A stretch of DNA of 15,373 bases, taken from positions 1 to 15,373 of the forward strand of contig LSKJ01000475.1 in NCBI GenBank assembly GCA_001557035.1, in the 5' to 3' direction. Both the position numbers and the translations under genes were made by a program. How positions within the stretch are numbered: position 1 is the stretch's first letter; each line of letters opens with the position of its first letter. Below the pieces are notes generated by a model that worked only from the letters and a program-made list of their open reading frames with translations, was not told the DNA's origin and did not search any database. Below, piece by piece: positions 7,206 to 14,411 of the stretch. The stretch comes from Rhodospirillaceae bacterium CCH5-H10. GTDB lineage: Bacteria > Pseudomonadota > Alphaproteobacteria > Reyranellales > Reyranellaceae.

Positions 7206-7411
7206 GGGGCGGTGCGCGGTGCGGGCTTCCAGAAGCGTAGGAGCAGCCAGCCGCCGAGACCGAAGCCCAGCACGCCACCCAGCGGCAGGCCGACGGCGAC
7301 ACCGCCCATCGCGGCCGAGCCCTCGAACGAGCCGCCGATCGCGGTGAAGAGGAGGCCGAGCCCCATGGCCATCACGCCGGCGCCAATACAGGCGCCGACA
7401 AGGGCGGCCAA
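7202..7411 (-). CDS. Small glycine-rich membrane protein at the end of the oxidoreductase operon
   Basis: A short frame of 69 residues from a TTG start (7409-7411) to TAA (7202-7204) encodes two hydrophobic Gly/Ala-rich helices (VGACIGAGVMAMGLGLLFTAIG and GVAVGLPLGGVLGFGLGGWLLL), a short polar turn (SFEGS) and a basic, proline-rich tail. It reads as a tiny inner-membrane protein of unknown role. The frame continues upstream as IRWLVALLAAL to a CTG at 7433-7435 that overlaps the stop of the beta-subunit gene as CTGA. This would complete the first helix and give 77 residues. No ribosome site or ATG/GTG supports either start clearly. Alternative internal starts exist at GTG/ATG near residue 13. 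It may be co-transcribed with the upstream oxidoreductase genes; a functional link is not shown. Confidence 0.55.
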   Translation of the reverse strand: MAALVGACIGAGVMAMGLGLLFTAIGGSFEGSAAMGGVAVGLPLGGVLGFGLGGWLLLRFWKPAPRTAP

Positions 7412-7431
7412 CAGGGCGACCAGCCAGCGGA

Positions 7432-8487
7432 TCAGCGCAGGCTCGCGTTGATCTTGTCGAGTGCCGAGGTGCCCGGGCAGAGCTCCGGGGCGTTCAGCGT
7501 GTTCAGCGGCACGTCGACCGTGTTCAGGTTGGCGTGCAGGTCACTCGGCACGGGATCGACGTAGAGCAGGCCGGTCACGACCTCGCCGGCGTGCATGCCT
7601 TCCTGGATGCGCTTCATCGCCGAGACCTTGTCGGACGGATCGTAGTCCTCGCCAAGCTTGCGCAGGCGCAGCAGGGAGCCGTCGTGCTGCTGCACGGTCG
7701 TCATCGTGCCGGGATCGTAGGAGGTGGTGATCTCCTCGCGGCCCTCGATGAAGTCGATGCGGTTCAGCGCCTCGTTATGCTCGCGCACATAGTCGTAGCT
7801 CTTGGTCGAGCCGGCATGGTTGTTGAAGGCCACGCAGGGGCTGATGACGTCGAGGAAGGCTGCGCCCTTGTGCGCCATAGCCGCCTTGATGAGCGGCACG
7901 AGCTGGTGCTTGTCGCCCGAGAAGGAGCGGCCGACGAAGGTGGCGCCCATCAGGATGGCCAGCGACACCATGTCGATCGAGGAGTCGGGGTTGGAGACGC
8001 CCTTTTTGCTGATCGAGCCCTTGTCGGCGGTCGCCGAGAACTGTCCCTTGGTGAGGCCGTACACGCCGTTGTTCATGACGATGTAGGTCATGTTCACGCC
8101 GCGACGCATGACGTGGGCGAACTGGCCGAGGCCGATCGAGGCGGAGTCGCCGTCGCCCGACACGCCCATGTAGATCAGGTCGCGGTTGGCGAGGTTGGCG
8201 CCAGTCATCACCGACGGCATGCGGCCGTGCACGGTGTTGAAGCCGTGGCTGGCGCCCACGAAGTAGGTCGGCGACTTGGACGAACAGCCGATGCCGGAGA
8301 GCTTGGCCACCTGATGCGGCAGGATGTCGAGCTCGTAGCAGGCCTGGATGATCGCGGCACTGATCGAGTCGTGGCCGCAGCCGGCGCACAGCGTCGAGAC
8401 GGCACCCTCGTAGTCGCGGCGGGTGTAGCCGGCCTTGTTCTTGACCAGCGACGGATGATGGAGACGGGGCTTGGCGATGTAGGTCAT
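7432..8487 (-). CDS. korB: 2-oxoacid:ferredoxin/NADP oxidoreductase, beta (thiamine diphosphate) subunit, KorB-like
   Basis: This 351-residue catalytic subunit binds thiamine diphosphate and one 4Fe-4S cluster, decarboxylates a 2-oxoacid and passes electrons to the cluster. Cluster ligands are C34-x-x-C37 (CAGCGH), C68 (GIGCSSKSP) and C218 (SPCVAF). The thiamine/Mg site is GDGDS at 111-115 followed by N139-N140-G-V-Y-G, the standard GDG...NN pattern. The IGCSSKSPTYF and AFNNH elements are typical of the 2-oxoglutarate (Kor) and related 2-oxoacid oxidoreductase beta chains. The ATG at 8485-8487 overlaps the alpha-subunit stop as ATGA, and a weak AAGG lies nine bases before it. The order alpha then beta, with translational coupling, is usual for the two-subunit Kor enzymes. 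2-oxoglutarate is the likeliest substrate, but pyruvate or branched-chain 2-oxoacids cannot be ruled out by sequence reading. Confidence 0.92.
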   Translation of the reverse strand: MTYIAKPRLHHPSLVKNKAGYTRRDYEGAVSTLCAGCGHDSISAAIIQACYELDILPHQVAKLSGIGCSSKSPTYFVGASHGFNTVHGRMPSVMTGANLANRDLIYMGVSGDGDSASIGLGQFAHVMRRGVNMTYIVMNNGVYGLTKGQFSATADKGSISKKGVSNPDSSIDMVSLAILMGATFVGRSFSGDKHQLVPLIKAAMAHKGAAFLDVISPCVAFNNHAGSTKSYDYVREHNEALNRIDFIEGREEITTSYDPGTMTTVQQHDGSLLRLRKLGEDYDPSDKVSAMKRIQEGMHAGEVVTGLLYVDPVPSDLHANLNTVDVPLNTLNAPELCPGTSALDKINASLR

Positions 8488-10328
8488 GACGCGGCCTTGT
8501 CGAACGAGACAACCTTGAACTGACCGAGCTTCTTGGCGATGTCGGTCGCGATGAAGCGCGCCGTGATCGGCGTGCCGTCATAGTGCAGGACGGGGACGAG
8601 CTTGCGTGCGTCCAGCGTGTATTCGCCCATCAGCATGATGCGGAGCTGGCCGTCGCGGTTCTGCTCCACGATGAACACGCGGTCGTGCTCGTGGATGAAA
8701 TCCTCGACGCTCTGCGCGAACGGGAAGGACCGCACGCGCAGCGCGTTGACGTGATGGCCCTCGGCCTCGAGATGGTCGAGCGCCTCGTCCATCGCCGGGC
8801 TGGTCGAGCCGAAATAGATCACGCCGAAGCGGGTCGGCTTGGGCGAGGAATAGCGCAGCGGCTGCGGCGCGATCTTCTTCGCGGTCTCCCACTTCTTCTG
8901 CAGCCGCTCCATGTTGCGCACATAGACCGGCCCTTCCTCCGAATAGCGCGCGTACTCGTCCTTGGTCGTGCCGCGCGTGAAGTAGGAGCCCTTGGTGGGG
9001 TGGGTGCCGGGATAGGTGCGGTACGGGATGCCGTCGCCGTCGACGTCGAGGTAGCGGCCGAAATTCTTGCCCGCCTCGAGATCCTCGGCGGTCATCACCT
9101 TGCCGCGGTCGAGGTCGCGGTTCTCGTCCCAGGCGAACGGCTTGCACAGGCGGTGGTTCATGCCGATGTCGAGATCGGTCATGACGAACACAGGGGTCTG
9201 CAGCCGGTCGGCGAGATCGAGCGCGTCGGCGGTGAACTCGAAGCACTCGCGCGGATCCTCGGGGAACAGCAGCACGTGCTTGGTATCGCCGTTGGAGGCA
9301 TAGGCGCAGCCCAGAAGATCCGACTGCTGCGTGCGCGTCGGCATGCCGGTCGACGGACCACCGCGCTGGACGTTCACCAGCACCGCCGGGACTTCGGCGA
9401 AATAGGCAAGTCCGATGAACTCGGTCATCAGCGAGATGCCGGGGCCGGAGGTTGCGGTGAAGGAGCGCGCGCCGTTCCAGGCGGCGCCGATCACCATGCC
9501 GATCGAGGCCAGCTCGTCTTCGGCCTGCACAATCGCGTACTTGGCCTTGCCGGTCTCCTTGTCGTGGCGGAGCTTCTTGCAATGGGCCTGGAAGGCCTCG
9601 GCCAGGGACGACGAGGGCGTGATCGGATACCAGGCGCAGACCGTGGCGCCGCCATAGACGGCGCCGAGCGCGGCGGCGCTGTTGCCTTCGACGAAGATGC
9701 GGTCGCCGACATTGTCGGCATGCCGCACCTTGATCTTCACCAGGTCGGGATCGACATGCTGCTTCACCCAGTCACGGCCGAGGTTCATCGCCTTGACGTT
9801 GGAATCGATCAGCTTCTCCTTGCCCTTGAACTGTTCGCTGAACAGCCGCTGGATCTGCTTCTCGTCGATGTCGAGCAGCACCGAGAGGGCGCCGACATAG
9901 ATGATGTTCTTGAAGAGCTGGCGCTGGCGGGCGTCGGTGTAGGTGGCGTTGGTGATCGCCGTCAGCGGCACGCCGATCACGTTGATGTCCTCGCGGAACA
10001 TCGACGCCGGCATCGGCTTGGTCGAGTCGTAGAACAGGTAACCGCCCGGCGTGATCTCCTTCACGTCCTCGGCCCAGGTCTGCGGGTTCATGGCGACCAT
10101 CATGTCGACGCCGCCGCGACGGCCGAGATAACCCTTCTCGGTGACGCGGACCTCGTACCAGGTCGGAAGGCCCTGGATATTGGAGGGGAAGATGTTGCGC
10201 GGGCTGACGGGCACGCCCATGCGCAGGATCGACCGGGCGAAGAGTTCGTTGGCCGAGGCCGATCCGGATCCGTTGACGTTCGCGAACTTGACGACGAAGT
10301 CGTTAACGGCGGCTATTGCTTGCGGCAT
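8484..10328 (-). CDS. korA: 2-oxoacid:ferredoxin/NADP oxidoreductase, fused gamma-alpha subunit, KorA-like
   Basis: This 614-residue subunit joins two domains that are separate proteins in some archaeal enzymes. The gamma domain covers roughly residues 10-195 (NELFARSILRMGVPV, YLGRRGGVDMMVAMNP). The alpha pyrimidine-binding domain begins near 225 with the YPITPSSSLAE motif (234-244) and continues through GPGISLMTEFIGLAYFAEVP to the strongly conserved QRGGPSTGMPTRTQQ (321-335). Residues 500-600 form the usual transketolase-C-like end. It pairs with KorB to bind the 2-oxoacid and CoA. The frame is open 88 codons further upstream, but that part is antisense-like arginine-rich sequence overlapping the preceding gene. 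The ATG at 10326-10328 with GGAG at 10337-10334 is the sensible start. It overlaps the preceding gene by 16 bases and korB by four. Confidence 0.93.
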   Translation of the reverse strand: MPQAIAAVNDFVVKFANVNGSGSASANELFARSILRMGVPVSPRNIFPSNIQGLPTWYEVRVTEKGYLGRRGGVDMMVAMNPQTWAEDVKEITPGGYLFYDSTKPMPASMFREDINVIGVPLTAITNATYTDARQRQLFKNIIYVGALSVLLDIDEKQIQRLFSEQFKGKEKLIDSNVKAMNLGRDWVKQHVDPDLVKIKVRHADNVGDRIFVEGNSAAALGAVYGGATVCAWYPITPSSSLAEAFQAHCKKLRHDKETGKAKYAIVQAEDELASIGMVIGAAWNGARSFTATSGPGISLMTEFIGLAYFAEVPAVLVNVQRGGPSTGMPTRTQQSDLLGCAYASNGDTKHVLLFPEDPRECFEFTADALDLADRLQTPVFVMTDLDIGMNHRLCKPFAWDENRDLDRGKVMTAEDLEAGKNFGRYLDVDGDGIPYRTYPGTHPTKGSYFTRGTTKDEYARYSEEGPVYVRNMERLQKKWETAKKIAPQPLRYSSPKPTRFGVIYFGSTSPAMDEALDHLEAEGHHVNALRVRSFPFAQSVEDFIHEHDRVFIVEQNRDGQLRIMLMGEYTLDARKLVPVLHYDGTPITARFIATDIAKKLGQFKVVSFDKAAS

Positions 10329-12130
10329 GCTTGCTCCGCGTGTGTCATTTCGATGTAGTACTTGCGCATGTCCCATGCGCCGGTCGGGCAACGTTCGGCG
10401 CACAGCCCGCAATGCAGGCAGACGTCCTCGTCCTTGACCATGACGCGCTTCGTCTTGAGGTCGCCGCCGATGTAGAGGTCCTGCGTCGGATTCATCGCAG
10501 GCGCCGTCAGGTGCAGGCGCAGCTCCTTCTCCTCGGCGTTCTCCGTGAAGGTGATGCAGTCCATCGGGCAGATGTCGACGCAGGCGTCGCACTCGATGCA
10601 GAGCTGGCCGCTGAACACCGTCTGGACGTCGCAGTTCAGGCAGCGCTGCGCCTCCTTGAAGGCGAGCTGCGGATCGAAGCCCAGCTCGACCTCGGCCATG
10701 ATGTCCTTGAGCGCCTCCTGCTTGGGACGATGCGGGACTTTAAGGCGATGGTCGATGGTCGGAGCGTTGTCGTAGCTCCACTCGTGGATGCCCATCTTCT
10801 GGCTGGCGACGTTGACGCCGGGGGCGGGACGCTCCTCGGGGTTCTCGCCGATGAGCATCTTGTGGATCGAGATCGCCGCCTCGTGTCCGTGCGCGGCGGC
10901 CCAGATGATGTTCTTCGGGCCGAATGCCGCGTCGCCGCCGAAGAACACCTTCGGATGCGTGCTGGCGAAGGTCTTCTCGTTGAGCTGCGGCAGGCCCCAC
11001 TTGTCGAACTCGATGCCGGCGTCCTTCTCGATCCAGGGGAAGGCGTTTTCCTGGCCGATCGCGACCAGCACGTCGTCGCACTCGTGGAATTCGTCGGGCT
11101 CGCCCGACGGGACGAGCGAGCGACGGCCCTTGTCGTCGTACTTCGCGACGACCTTCTCGAACAGCACGCCCTTGATCTGGCCGCCCTCGTGACGGACTTC
11201 CTTTGGCACGAGCATGTTGAGGATGGGAATGTCCTCGCCGATCGCGTCTTCCTTCTCCCACGGCGACGCCTTCATCTCGTCGAAGCCGGAGCGGACGATC
11301 ACCTTCACGTCGTCGCCGCCGAGACGGCGGGCGGTGCGGCAGCAGTCCATCGCGGTATTGCCGCCGCCCAGCACGATCACGCGCTTGCCGACCTTGGTGA
11401 TGTGGCCGAACGAGACCGAAGACAACCAGTCGAGGCCGATATGGATGTTGGCGGCCGCTTCCTTGCGGCCCGGGACGTCGAGGTCGCGGCCGCGCGGCGC
11501 GCCGGAGCCGACGAATACCGCGTCGTAGCCTTCGGCCAGTACGGCCTTCAGCGAGTCGACGCGCTTGTGGCGGAACTCGACGTTGCCGATGCCGGTGATG
11601 TAGCCGACTTCCTCGTCGATGACCGATTCGGGCAGGCGGAAGTGCGGGATCTGCGTGCGGATGAAGCCGCCGAGCTTCGGGTCCTGGTCGTAGATGACGA
11701 TTTCATAGCCCAGCACCGCGAGATCGCGTGCCACGGTAAGCGAGGAGGGGCCGCCGCCGATGCAGGCCACGCGCCGGCCGTTCTTCTCCGGCGCCTTGGG
11801 CATCTTGGAACCGATGTCGTCGTCGTCCTTGTAGTCGGCGGCGACGCGCTTCAGGCGGCAGATCGCGACCGGCTCCTTCTTGCCCTTGACCAGCGTCTCG
11901 TCCTCGACGCGACTGCGCCGGCACGCCGGCTCGCAGGGACGGTCGCAGGTCCGGCCCAGGATTCCCGGGAAGACGTTGGATTTCCAGTTGATCATGTACG
12001 CGTCGGAATAGCGTCCGTGCGCGATCAGCCTGATGTACTCGGGGACTGGCGTGTGGGCGGGACACGCCCACTGGCAATCGACGACCTTATGGAAGTAGTC
12101 GGGATTGGCGATATCTGTCGGCTTCAACAT
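10313..12130 (-). CDS. GltD-like FAD/NAD(P) oxidoreductase with C-terminal 2[4Fe-4S] domain, probable KorC-type electron-transfer subunit
   Basis: This 605-residue cytosolic flavoprotein has the plan of the glutamate synthase small subunit plus a ferredoxin tail. An N-terminal cluster domain carries C19, C23, C62, C66 and C70 (CDRPCEPAC). The FAD fold starts at CIGGGPSS (123-130) and closes at FFGGDAAFGP (396-405). The nucleotide fold starts at VLGGGNTAMDC (253-263). The C-terminal part has two 4Fe-4S sets, C511-x2-C514-x2-C517-x3-C521P and C571-x2-C574-x2-C577-x3-C581P. It begins the operon and overlaps korA by 16 bases. A glutamine-dependent GltB partner is absent, so GOGAT function is unlikely; transfer of electrons between the Kor catalytic core and NAD(P)+ is the better reading. 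A comparable three-subunit 2-oxoglutarate:NADP+ oxidoreductase is known from Azoarcus evansii. ATG at 12128-12130 with GGAG three bases upstream. Confidence 0.88.
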   Translation of the reverse strand: MLKPTDIANPDYFHKVVDCQWACPAHTPVPEYIRLIAHGRYSDAYMINWKSNVFPGILGRTCDRPCEPACRRSRVEDETLVKGKKEPVAICRLKRVAADYKDDDDIGSKMPKAPEKNGRRVACIGGGPSSLTVARDLAVLGYEIVIYDQDPKLGGFIRTQIPHFRLPESVIDEEVGYITGIGNVEFRHKRVDSLKAVLAEGYDAVFVGSGAPRGRDLDVPGRKEAAANIHIGLDWLSSVSFGHITKVGKRVIVLGGGNTAMDCCRTARRLGGDDVKVIVRSGFDEMKASPWEKEDAIGEDIPILNMLVPKEVRHEGGQIKGVLFEKVVAKYDDKGRRSLVPSGEPDEFHECDDVLVAIGQENAFPWIEKDAGIEFDKWGLPQLNEKTFASTHPKVFFGGDAAFGPKNIIWAAAHGHEAAISIHKMLIGENPEERPAPGVNVASQKMGIHEWSYDNAPTIDHRLKVPHRPKQEALKDIMAEVELGFDPQLAFKEAQRCLNCDVQTVFSGQLCIECDACVDICPMDCITFTENAEEKELRLHLTAPAMNPTQDLYIGGDLKTKRVMVKDEDVCLHCGLCAERCPTGAWDMRKYYIEMTHAEQACRKQ

Positions 12131-12176
12131 AAACTCCAGGCGGCGGCGGGAGCGCAGACACTCAGGTAAATGACAA

Positions 12177-12192
12177 TTTAGATTACTCTAAA
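12177..12192. promoter_or_regulatory. Perfect 16-base dyad TTTAGA-N4-TCTAAA upstream of the oxidoreductase operon
   Basis: TTTAGA (12177-12182), TTAC, TCTAAA (12187-12192) is a perfect six-base-arm dyad centred about 54 bases before the ATG at 12130. It sits in an AT-rich island in otherwise GC-rich DNA. Size and position suit an operator for a dimeric regulator. It does not match the FNR box TTGAT-N4-ATCAA. I could not pair it with a convincing -10/-35. An isolated TTGACG lies on the minus strand at 12230-12225 without a good partner. Confidence 0.4.
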
Positions 12193-12241
12193 AGGGCGCG
12201 CATTGGGGGATTATTACCGTCCAGCGTCAAGGGCTAACCGC

Positions 12242-12257
12242 TTGCAACAACGTGCAA
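12242..12257. promoter_or_regulatory. Second dyad TTGCA-N6-TGCAA in the same intergenic region
   Basis: TTGCA (12242-12246) and TGCAA (12253-12257) form a five-base-arm dyad with a six-base spacer, 16 bases in all, the same overall length as the TTTAGA dyad. It may be an operator, or a weak hairpin after the AraC-family gene. On the minus strand it comes before the oxidoreductase promoter region. A further short palindrome AGCGT-G-ACGCT at 12284-12294 abuts the AraC stop codon. None has a T tract good enough to call a terminator. Confidence 0.3.
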
Positions 12258-12293
12258 AATCCCCTCACAACACACAGGGTCTTAGCGTGACGC

Positions 12294-13088
12294 TCAACGG
12301 GTGGGTCGGTAGGCGCTGGGAGACACGCCGGACGCCCTGCGGAACATCGCACTGAAGGCGCTCACACTGTCGTAGCCAAGATCGAGCGCGACGTCGGTGA
12401 CGGCCTGGCCACCGCTGAGACGTCCCATCGCTTCGAGCACGCGGGCCTGCTGCCGCCATGCGCCGAAGGTGAGGCCGGTCTCCGTCACGAACAGCCGGGC
12501 GAGGGTGCGGGGGCTTGCATTCGCCCATCCCGCCCAGTGTTCGAGCGTCCGCTGGTCGCCGGGCGCCGCCAGCAGCGCCGAGCACAGTCGCTGCAGCCGC
12601 TTGTCCCGCGGCATCGGGAGATGAAGCGGCAGCGACGGCTCGTGGTGCAGTTCGTCGAGGATCAGCGCCTCGACATGTCCCGCGGCGCCGCTTTCGTCGT
12701 AGTGCACCGGCATCTCGGTCGCGCGCACGATCAATTCGCGCAGCAGGGGAGAGATGTGCAGAACGCGGCAGACCTCGGGCATGCCTTCGGCCGCGTCCTG
12801 CCGCAGGTAGAGGGTGCGCATCGTGACGTCGCCCGACATCACGATGGAATGGCGGACGCCGGGCGGCATCCACAGGGCGCGCTGCGGCGGCACCACCCAG
12901 ACGGCTTCCTCCGTGGAAATGCGCATCGTGCCGGCGGTGGCATAGATCAGCTGGGCGCGGCGATGCCGGTGCGGCGCGATTTCGAACCCGTCGGCGAAGT
13001 CCTTGGGCATGGCCGCGACCGCGCGCGGGACGCCCTGGTAGTCCTCGGGGTTCGTCGAGCGCAGAGCGGCTTGGCTATTTTGCGACAT
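12294..13088 (-). CDS. AraC-family transcriptional regulator with N-terminal cupin domain
   Basis: This is a 264-residue DNA-binding protein. Residues 33-85 form an AraC-type cupin sensor (APHRHRRAQLIYATAGTMRI, then LWMPPGVRHSI). The C-terminal third contains the two helix-turn-helix units: TLEHWAGWANASPRTLARLF (181-200) and VTDVALDLGYDSVSAFSAMF (230-249), ending in the family hallmark FRRASGVSPSAYR. It is the same size and design as regulators such as E. coli NimR, which controls a neighbouring MFS exporter. It faces the MFS gene head to head across 71 bases, so regulation of that exporter is the obvious inference, whether as repressor or activator. ATG at 13086-13088 with no clear Shine-Dalgarno. 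The next minus-strand operon lies 163 bases downstream and could be reached by read-through. Confidence 0.92.
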   Translation of the reverse strand: MSQNSQAALRSTNPEDYQGVPRAVAAMPKDFADGFEIAPHRHRRAQLIYATAGTMRISTEEAVWVVPPQRALWMPPGVRHSIVMSGDVTMRTLYLRQDAAEGMPEVCRVLHISPLLRELIVRATEMPVHYDESGAAGHVEALILDELHHEPSLPLHLPMPRDKRLQRLCSALLAAPGDQRTLEHWAGWANASPRTLARLFVTETGLTFGAWRQQARVLEAMGRLSGGQAVTDVALDLGYDSVSAFSAMFRRASGVSPSAYRPTR

Positions 13089-13110
13089 TAGTTGGCAATC
13101 TAGCGCAAGA

Positions 13111-13136
13111 CAGACAGGCAGGCCATCTCTAGTCTG
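13111..13136. promoter_or_regulatory. CAGAC-N16-GTCTG inverted repeat between AraC and MFS genes
   Basis: CAGAC (13111-13115) and GTCTG (13132-13136) face each other across 16 bases in the 71-base divergent region. A small GACA/GGCA tandem run (13109-13122) overlaps the first arm. A divergent AraC-type regulator would be expected to bind here. The arms are short and I saw no convincing -10 element on either strand, so this is only a candidate operator. Confidence 0.25.
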
Positions 13137-13159
13137 ACGGCTCTGGAGGAACGAACAAG

Positions 13160-14353
13160 ATGAGCCACGGAAGTCCCACCTCTATCCTGCTCAACATCGG
13201 CCACGCCATGGATCACTGGATCCTGGTGGTCTTCGCCTATTCCTGGGGCGTCATCGCCGGCGTCTGGGGCGTGGAGTGGACCGAACTCACGCCGTTCAAT
13301 TACGGCGCGCTCTTCATGTTCGGTGCCGGCTCGATCGTGAGCGGCCGCCTGGGCGACCATTGGGGCCGCTGGATCATGATGGTGATCTTCTTCGTCGGCA
13401 TGGGTGTCTCGGCCCTGATCATCGCGCTCTGCACCAACAAGTGGCAGATCGGCGCGGCGCTGACCCTGATGGGCGCCTTCGCCTCGATCTATCATCCGGT
13501 CGGCATCCCGATGCTGGTCCAGAAGGCGAAGAACCCCGGATTCACGATCGGCGTGAACGGCCTGGCCGGCAACATGGGGATCGCCATCGCCGCCGGCCTC
13601 TCCGTCTACATCGCCCAGCGTTTCGGCTGGCAGGCGGCGTTCATCATCCCGGGCGTCATTTGCCTGATCTGCGCGGTCGCCTTCGTCCTGCTGGTGCCGC
13701 GCGAGGAAGAGGCGCCGGCCAAGCGCAAGGCCAAGATGCTCGACCTGCCGCCGTCGGTCATGGCGCGCGTTTTCGCCATCATGACCTTCACCGCGGTGAC
13801 CGGCAGCATCATCTTCAACTTCACGACCAACGGAAACGGCGAGTTGCTGGCCAATCGCGCCAAGAACATCGCGCAGGATCCGGCGATGCTGGCGACGATG
13901 CTGTTCGTCATCTTCTCGCTGGCCTCGCTGGCGCAGCTCGTGGTCGGCAAGCTGATCGACCGCTATCCGCTGAAGAACATCTACCTGCCCATCGTGCTGC
14001 TGCAGGTGCCGCTGTTCCTGATCGCCTCGCAGGTCGAGGGCTGGGCGCTGTTCCTGACGGCCATTGCCTTCATGCTGCTGGTGTTCGGCGCCATCCCGTT
14101 CACCGACGCGATGATCGTGCGCTACATCGACGACCGCATGCGCAGCCGCGTCACCGGCGTCCGCCTGGCGATCGGCTTCGGCGTCAGCTCCTTCGTCGTC
14201 GCGCTGATCGGGCCTCTGGTGAAGGACGCAGGCTTCCCCGTCCTGCTGTCGGTCCTGGCGGGTGTCGCCTTCTGCTCCTTTCTGGCTCTGTCGATGCTGC
14301 CCAGCGAGAAGGACGTGCACGCGATCGCGGCGGCGCCCAAGCCCGCCGAATAA
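13160..14353 (+). CDS. MFS transporter, fosmidomycin-resistance (Fsr)-like
   Basis: This is an inner-membrane secondary transporter of 397 residues with about twelve hydrophobic helices split by a basic central loop (residues 180-197). The MFS motif A is visible between helices 2 and 3 (SGRLGDHWGRW, 61-71), with its echo between helices 8 and 9 (GKLIDRYPLKNI, 263-274). HAMDHW at 15-20 and YHPVG at 111-115 resemble Fsr-type exporters, which are proton antiporters for small toxic compounds. The substrate here is unknown. The ATG at 13160 has GGAGGA at 13145-13150 with a nine-base spacer, the strongest ribosome site in this part of the window. The gene is divergent from the AraC regulator, is presumably controlled by it, and is followed by its own terminator hairpin. 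Confidence 0.9.
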   Translation: MSHGSPTSILLNIGHAMDHWILVVFAYSWGVIAGVWGVEWTELTPFNYGALFMFGAGSIVSGRLGDHWGRWIMMVIFFVGMGVSALIIALCTNKWQIGAALTLMGAFASIYHPVGIPMLVQKAKNPGFTIGVNGLAGNMGIAIAAGLSVYIAQRFGWQAAFIIPGVICLICAVAFVLLVPREEEAPAKRKAKMLDLPPSVMARVFAIMTFTAVTGSIIFNFTTNGNGELLANRAKNIAQDPAMLATMLFVIFSLASLAQLVVGKLIDRYPLKNIYLPIVLLQVPLFLIASQVEGWALFLTAIAFMLLVFGAIPFTDAMIVRYIDDRMRSRVTGVRLAIGFGVSSFVVALIGPLVKDAGFPVLLSVLAGVAFCSFLALSMLPSEKDVHAIAAAPKPAE

Positions 14354-14371
14354 ACCGCTTCGCCTGTCGAA

Positions 14372-14402
14372 CGACGGCCGCGCACGGATTGCGCGGCCGT
14401 CG
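14372..14402 (+). terminator. Strong hairpin terminator after the MFS gene
   Basis: A perfect 12-base stem (CGACGGCCGCGC at 14372-14383 with its complement at 14391-14402) closes a seven-base loop, 18 bases after the MFS stop codon. The trailing T run is short (TTT at 14407-14409), so termination may be only partly intrinsic. Because the stem is symmetrical it could act in both directions. Confidence 0.7.
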
Positions 14403-14411
14403 CGCGTTTGC

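Noticed and set aside
8583..10358. 591-codon open frame on the + strand opposite korA
   Set aside because: It is low-complexity, rich in His, Arg, Ala and Val, with no recognisable domain, and lies antisense to a well-conserved gene.
10329..10592. 88-codon upstream extension of the korA frame
   Set aside because: It translates to an Arg-rich sequence in another frame of the preceding gene. The GGAG-supported ATG at 10328 sits right before the conserved gamma domain.
10316..12169. 617-codon open frame on the + strand opposite the GltD-like gene
   Set aside because: It is antisense to a gene with intact FAD, NAD(P) and iron-sulphur motifs. Its product is a Val/Ala/Asp/Arg-rich string without domains, as expected for a shadow frame in GC-rich DNA.
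12177..12192. FNR/CRP-type reading of the TTTAGA dyad
   Set aside because: FNR needs TTGAT-N4-ATCAA and CRP needs TGTGA-N6-TCACA. The arms here match neither, so only a generic dyad is reported.
12225..12230. TTGACG on the minus strand as a -35 box for the oxidoreductase operon
   Set aside because: No acceptable -10 hexamer lies 16-18 bases downstream. TAATAAT at 12216-12210 is too close, so no promoter was called.
13093..13107. Sigma-54-like TGGCA before the MFS gene
   Set aside because: The downstream element is CGCA rather than TTGC and the GC falls one base out of register, so the required -12 pair is absent.
13109..13122. GACA/GGCA short tandem repeat
   Set aside because: There are only about three and a half imperfect units, too few to count as a microsatellite or phase-variation tract.
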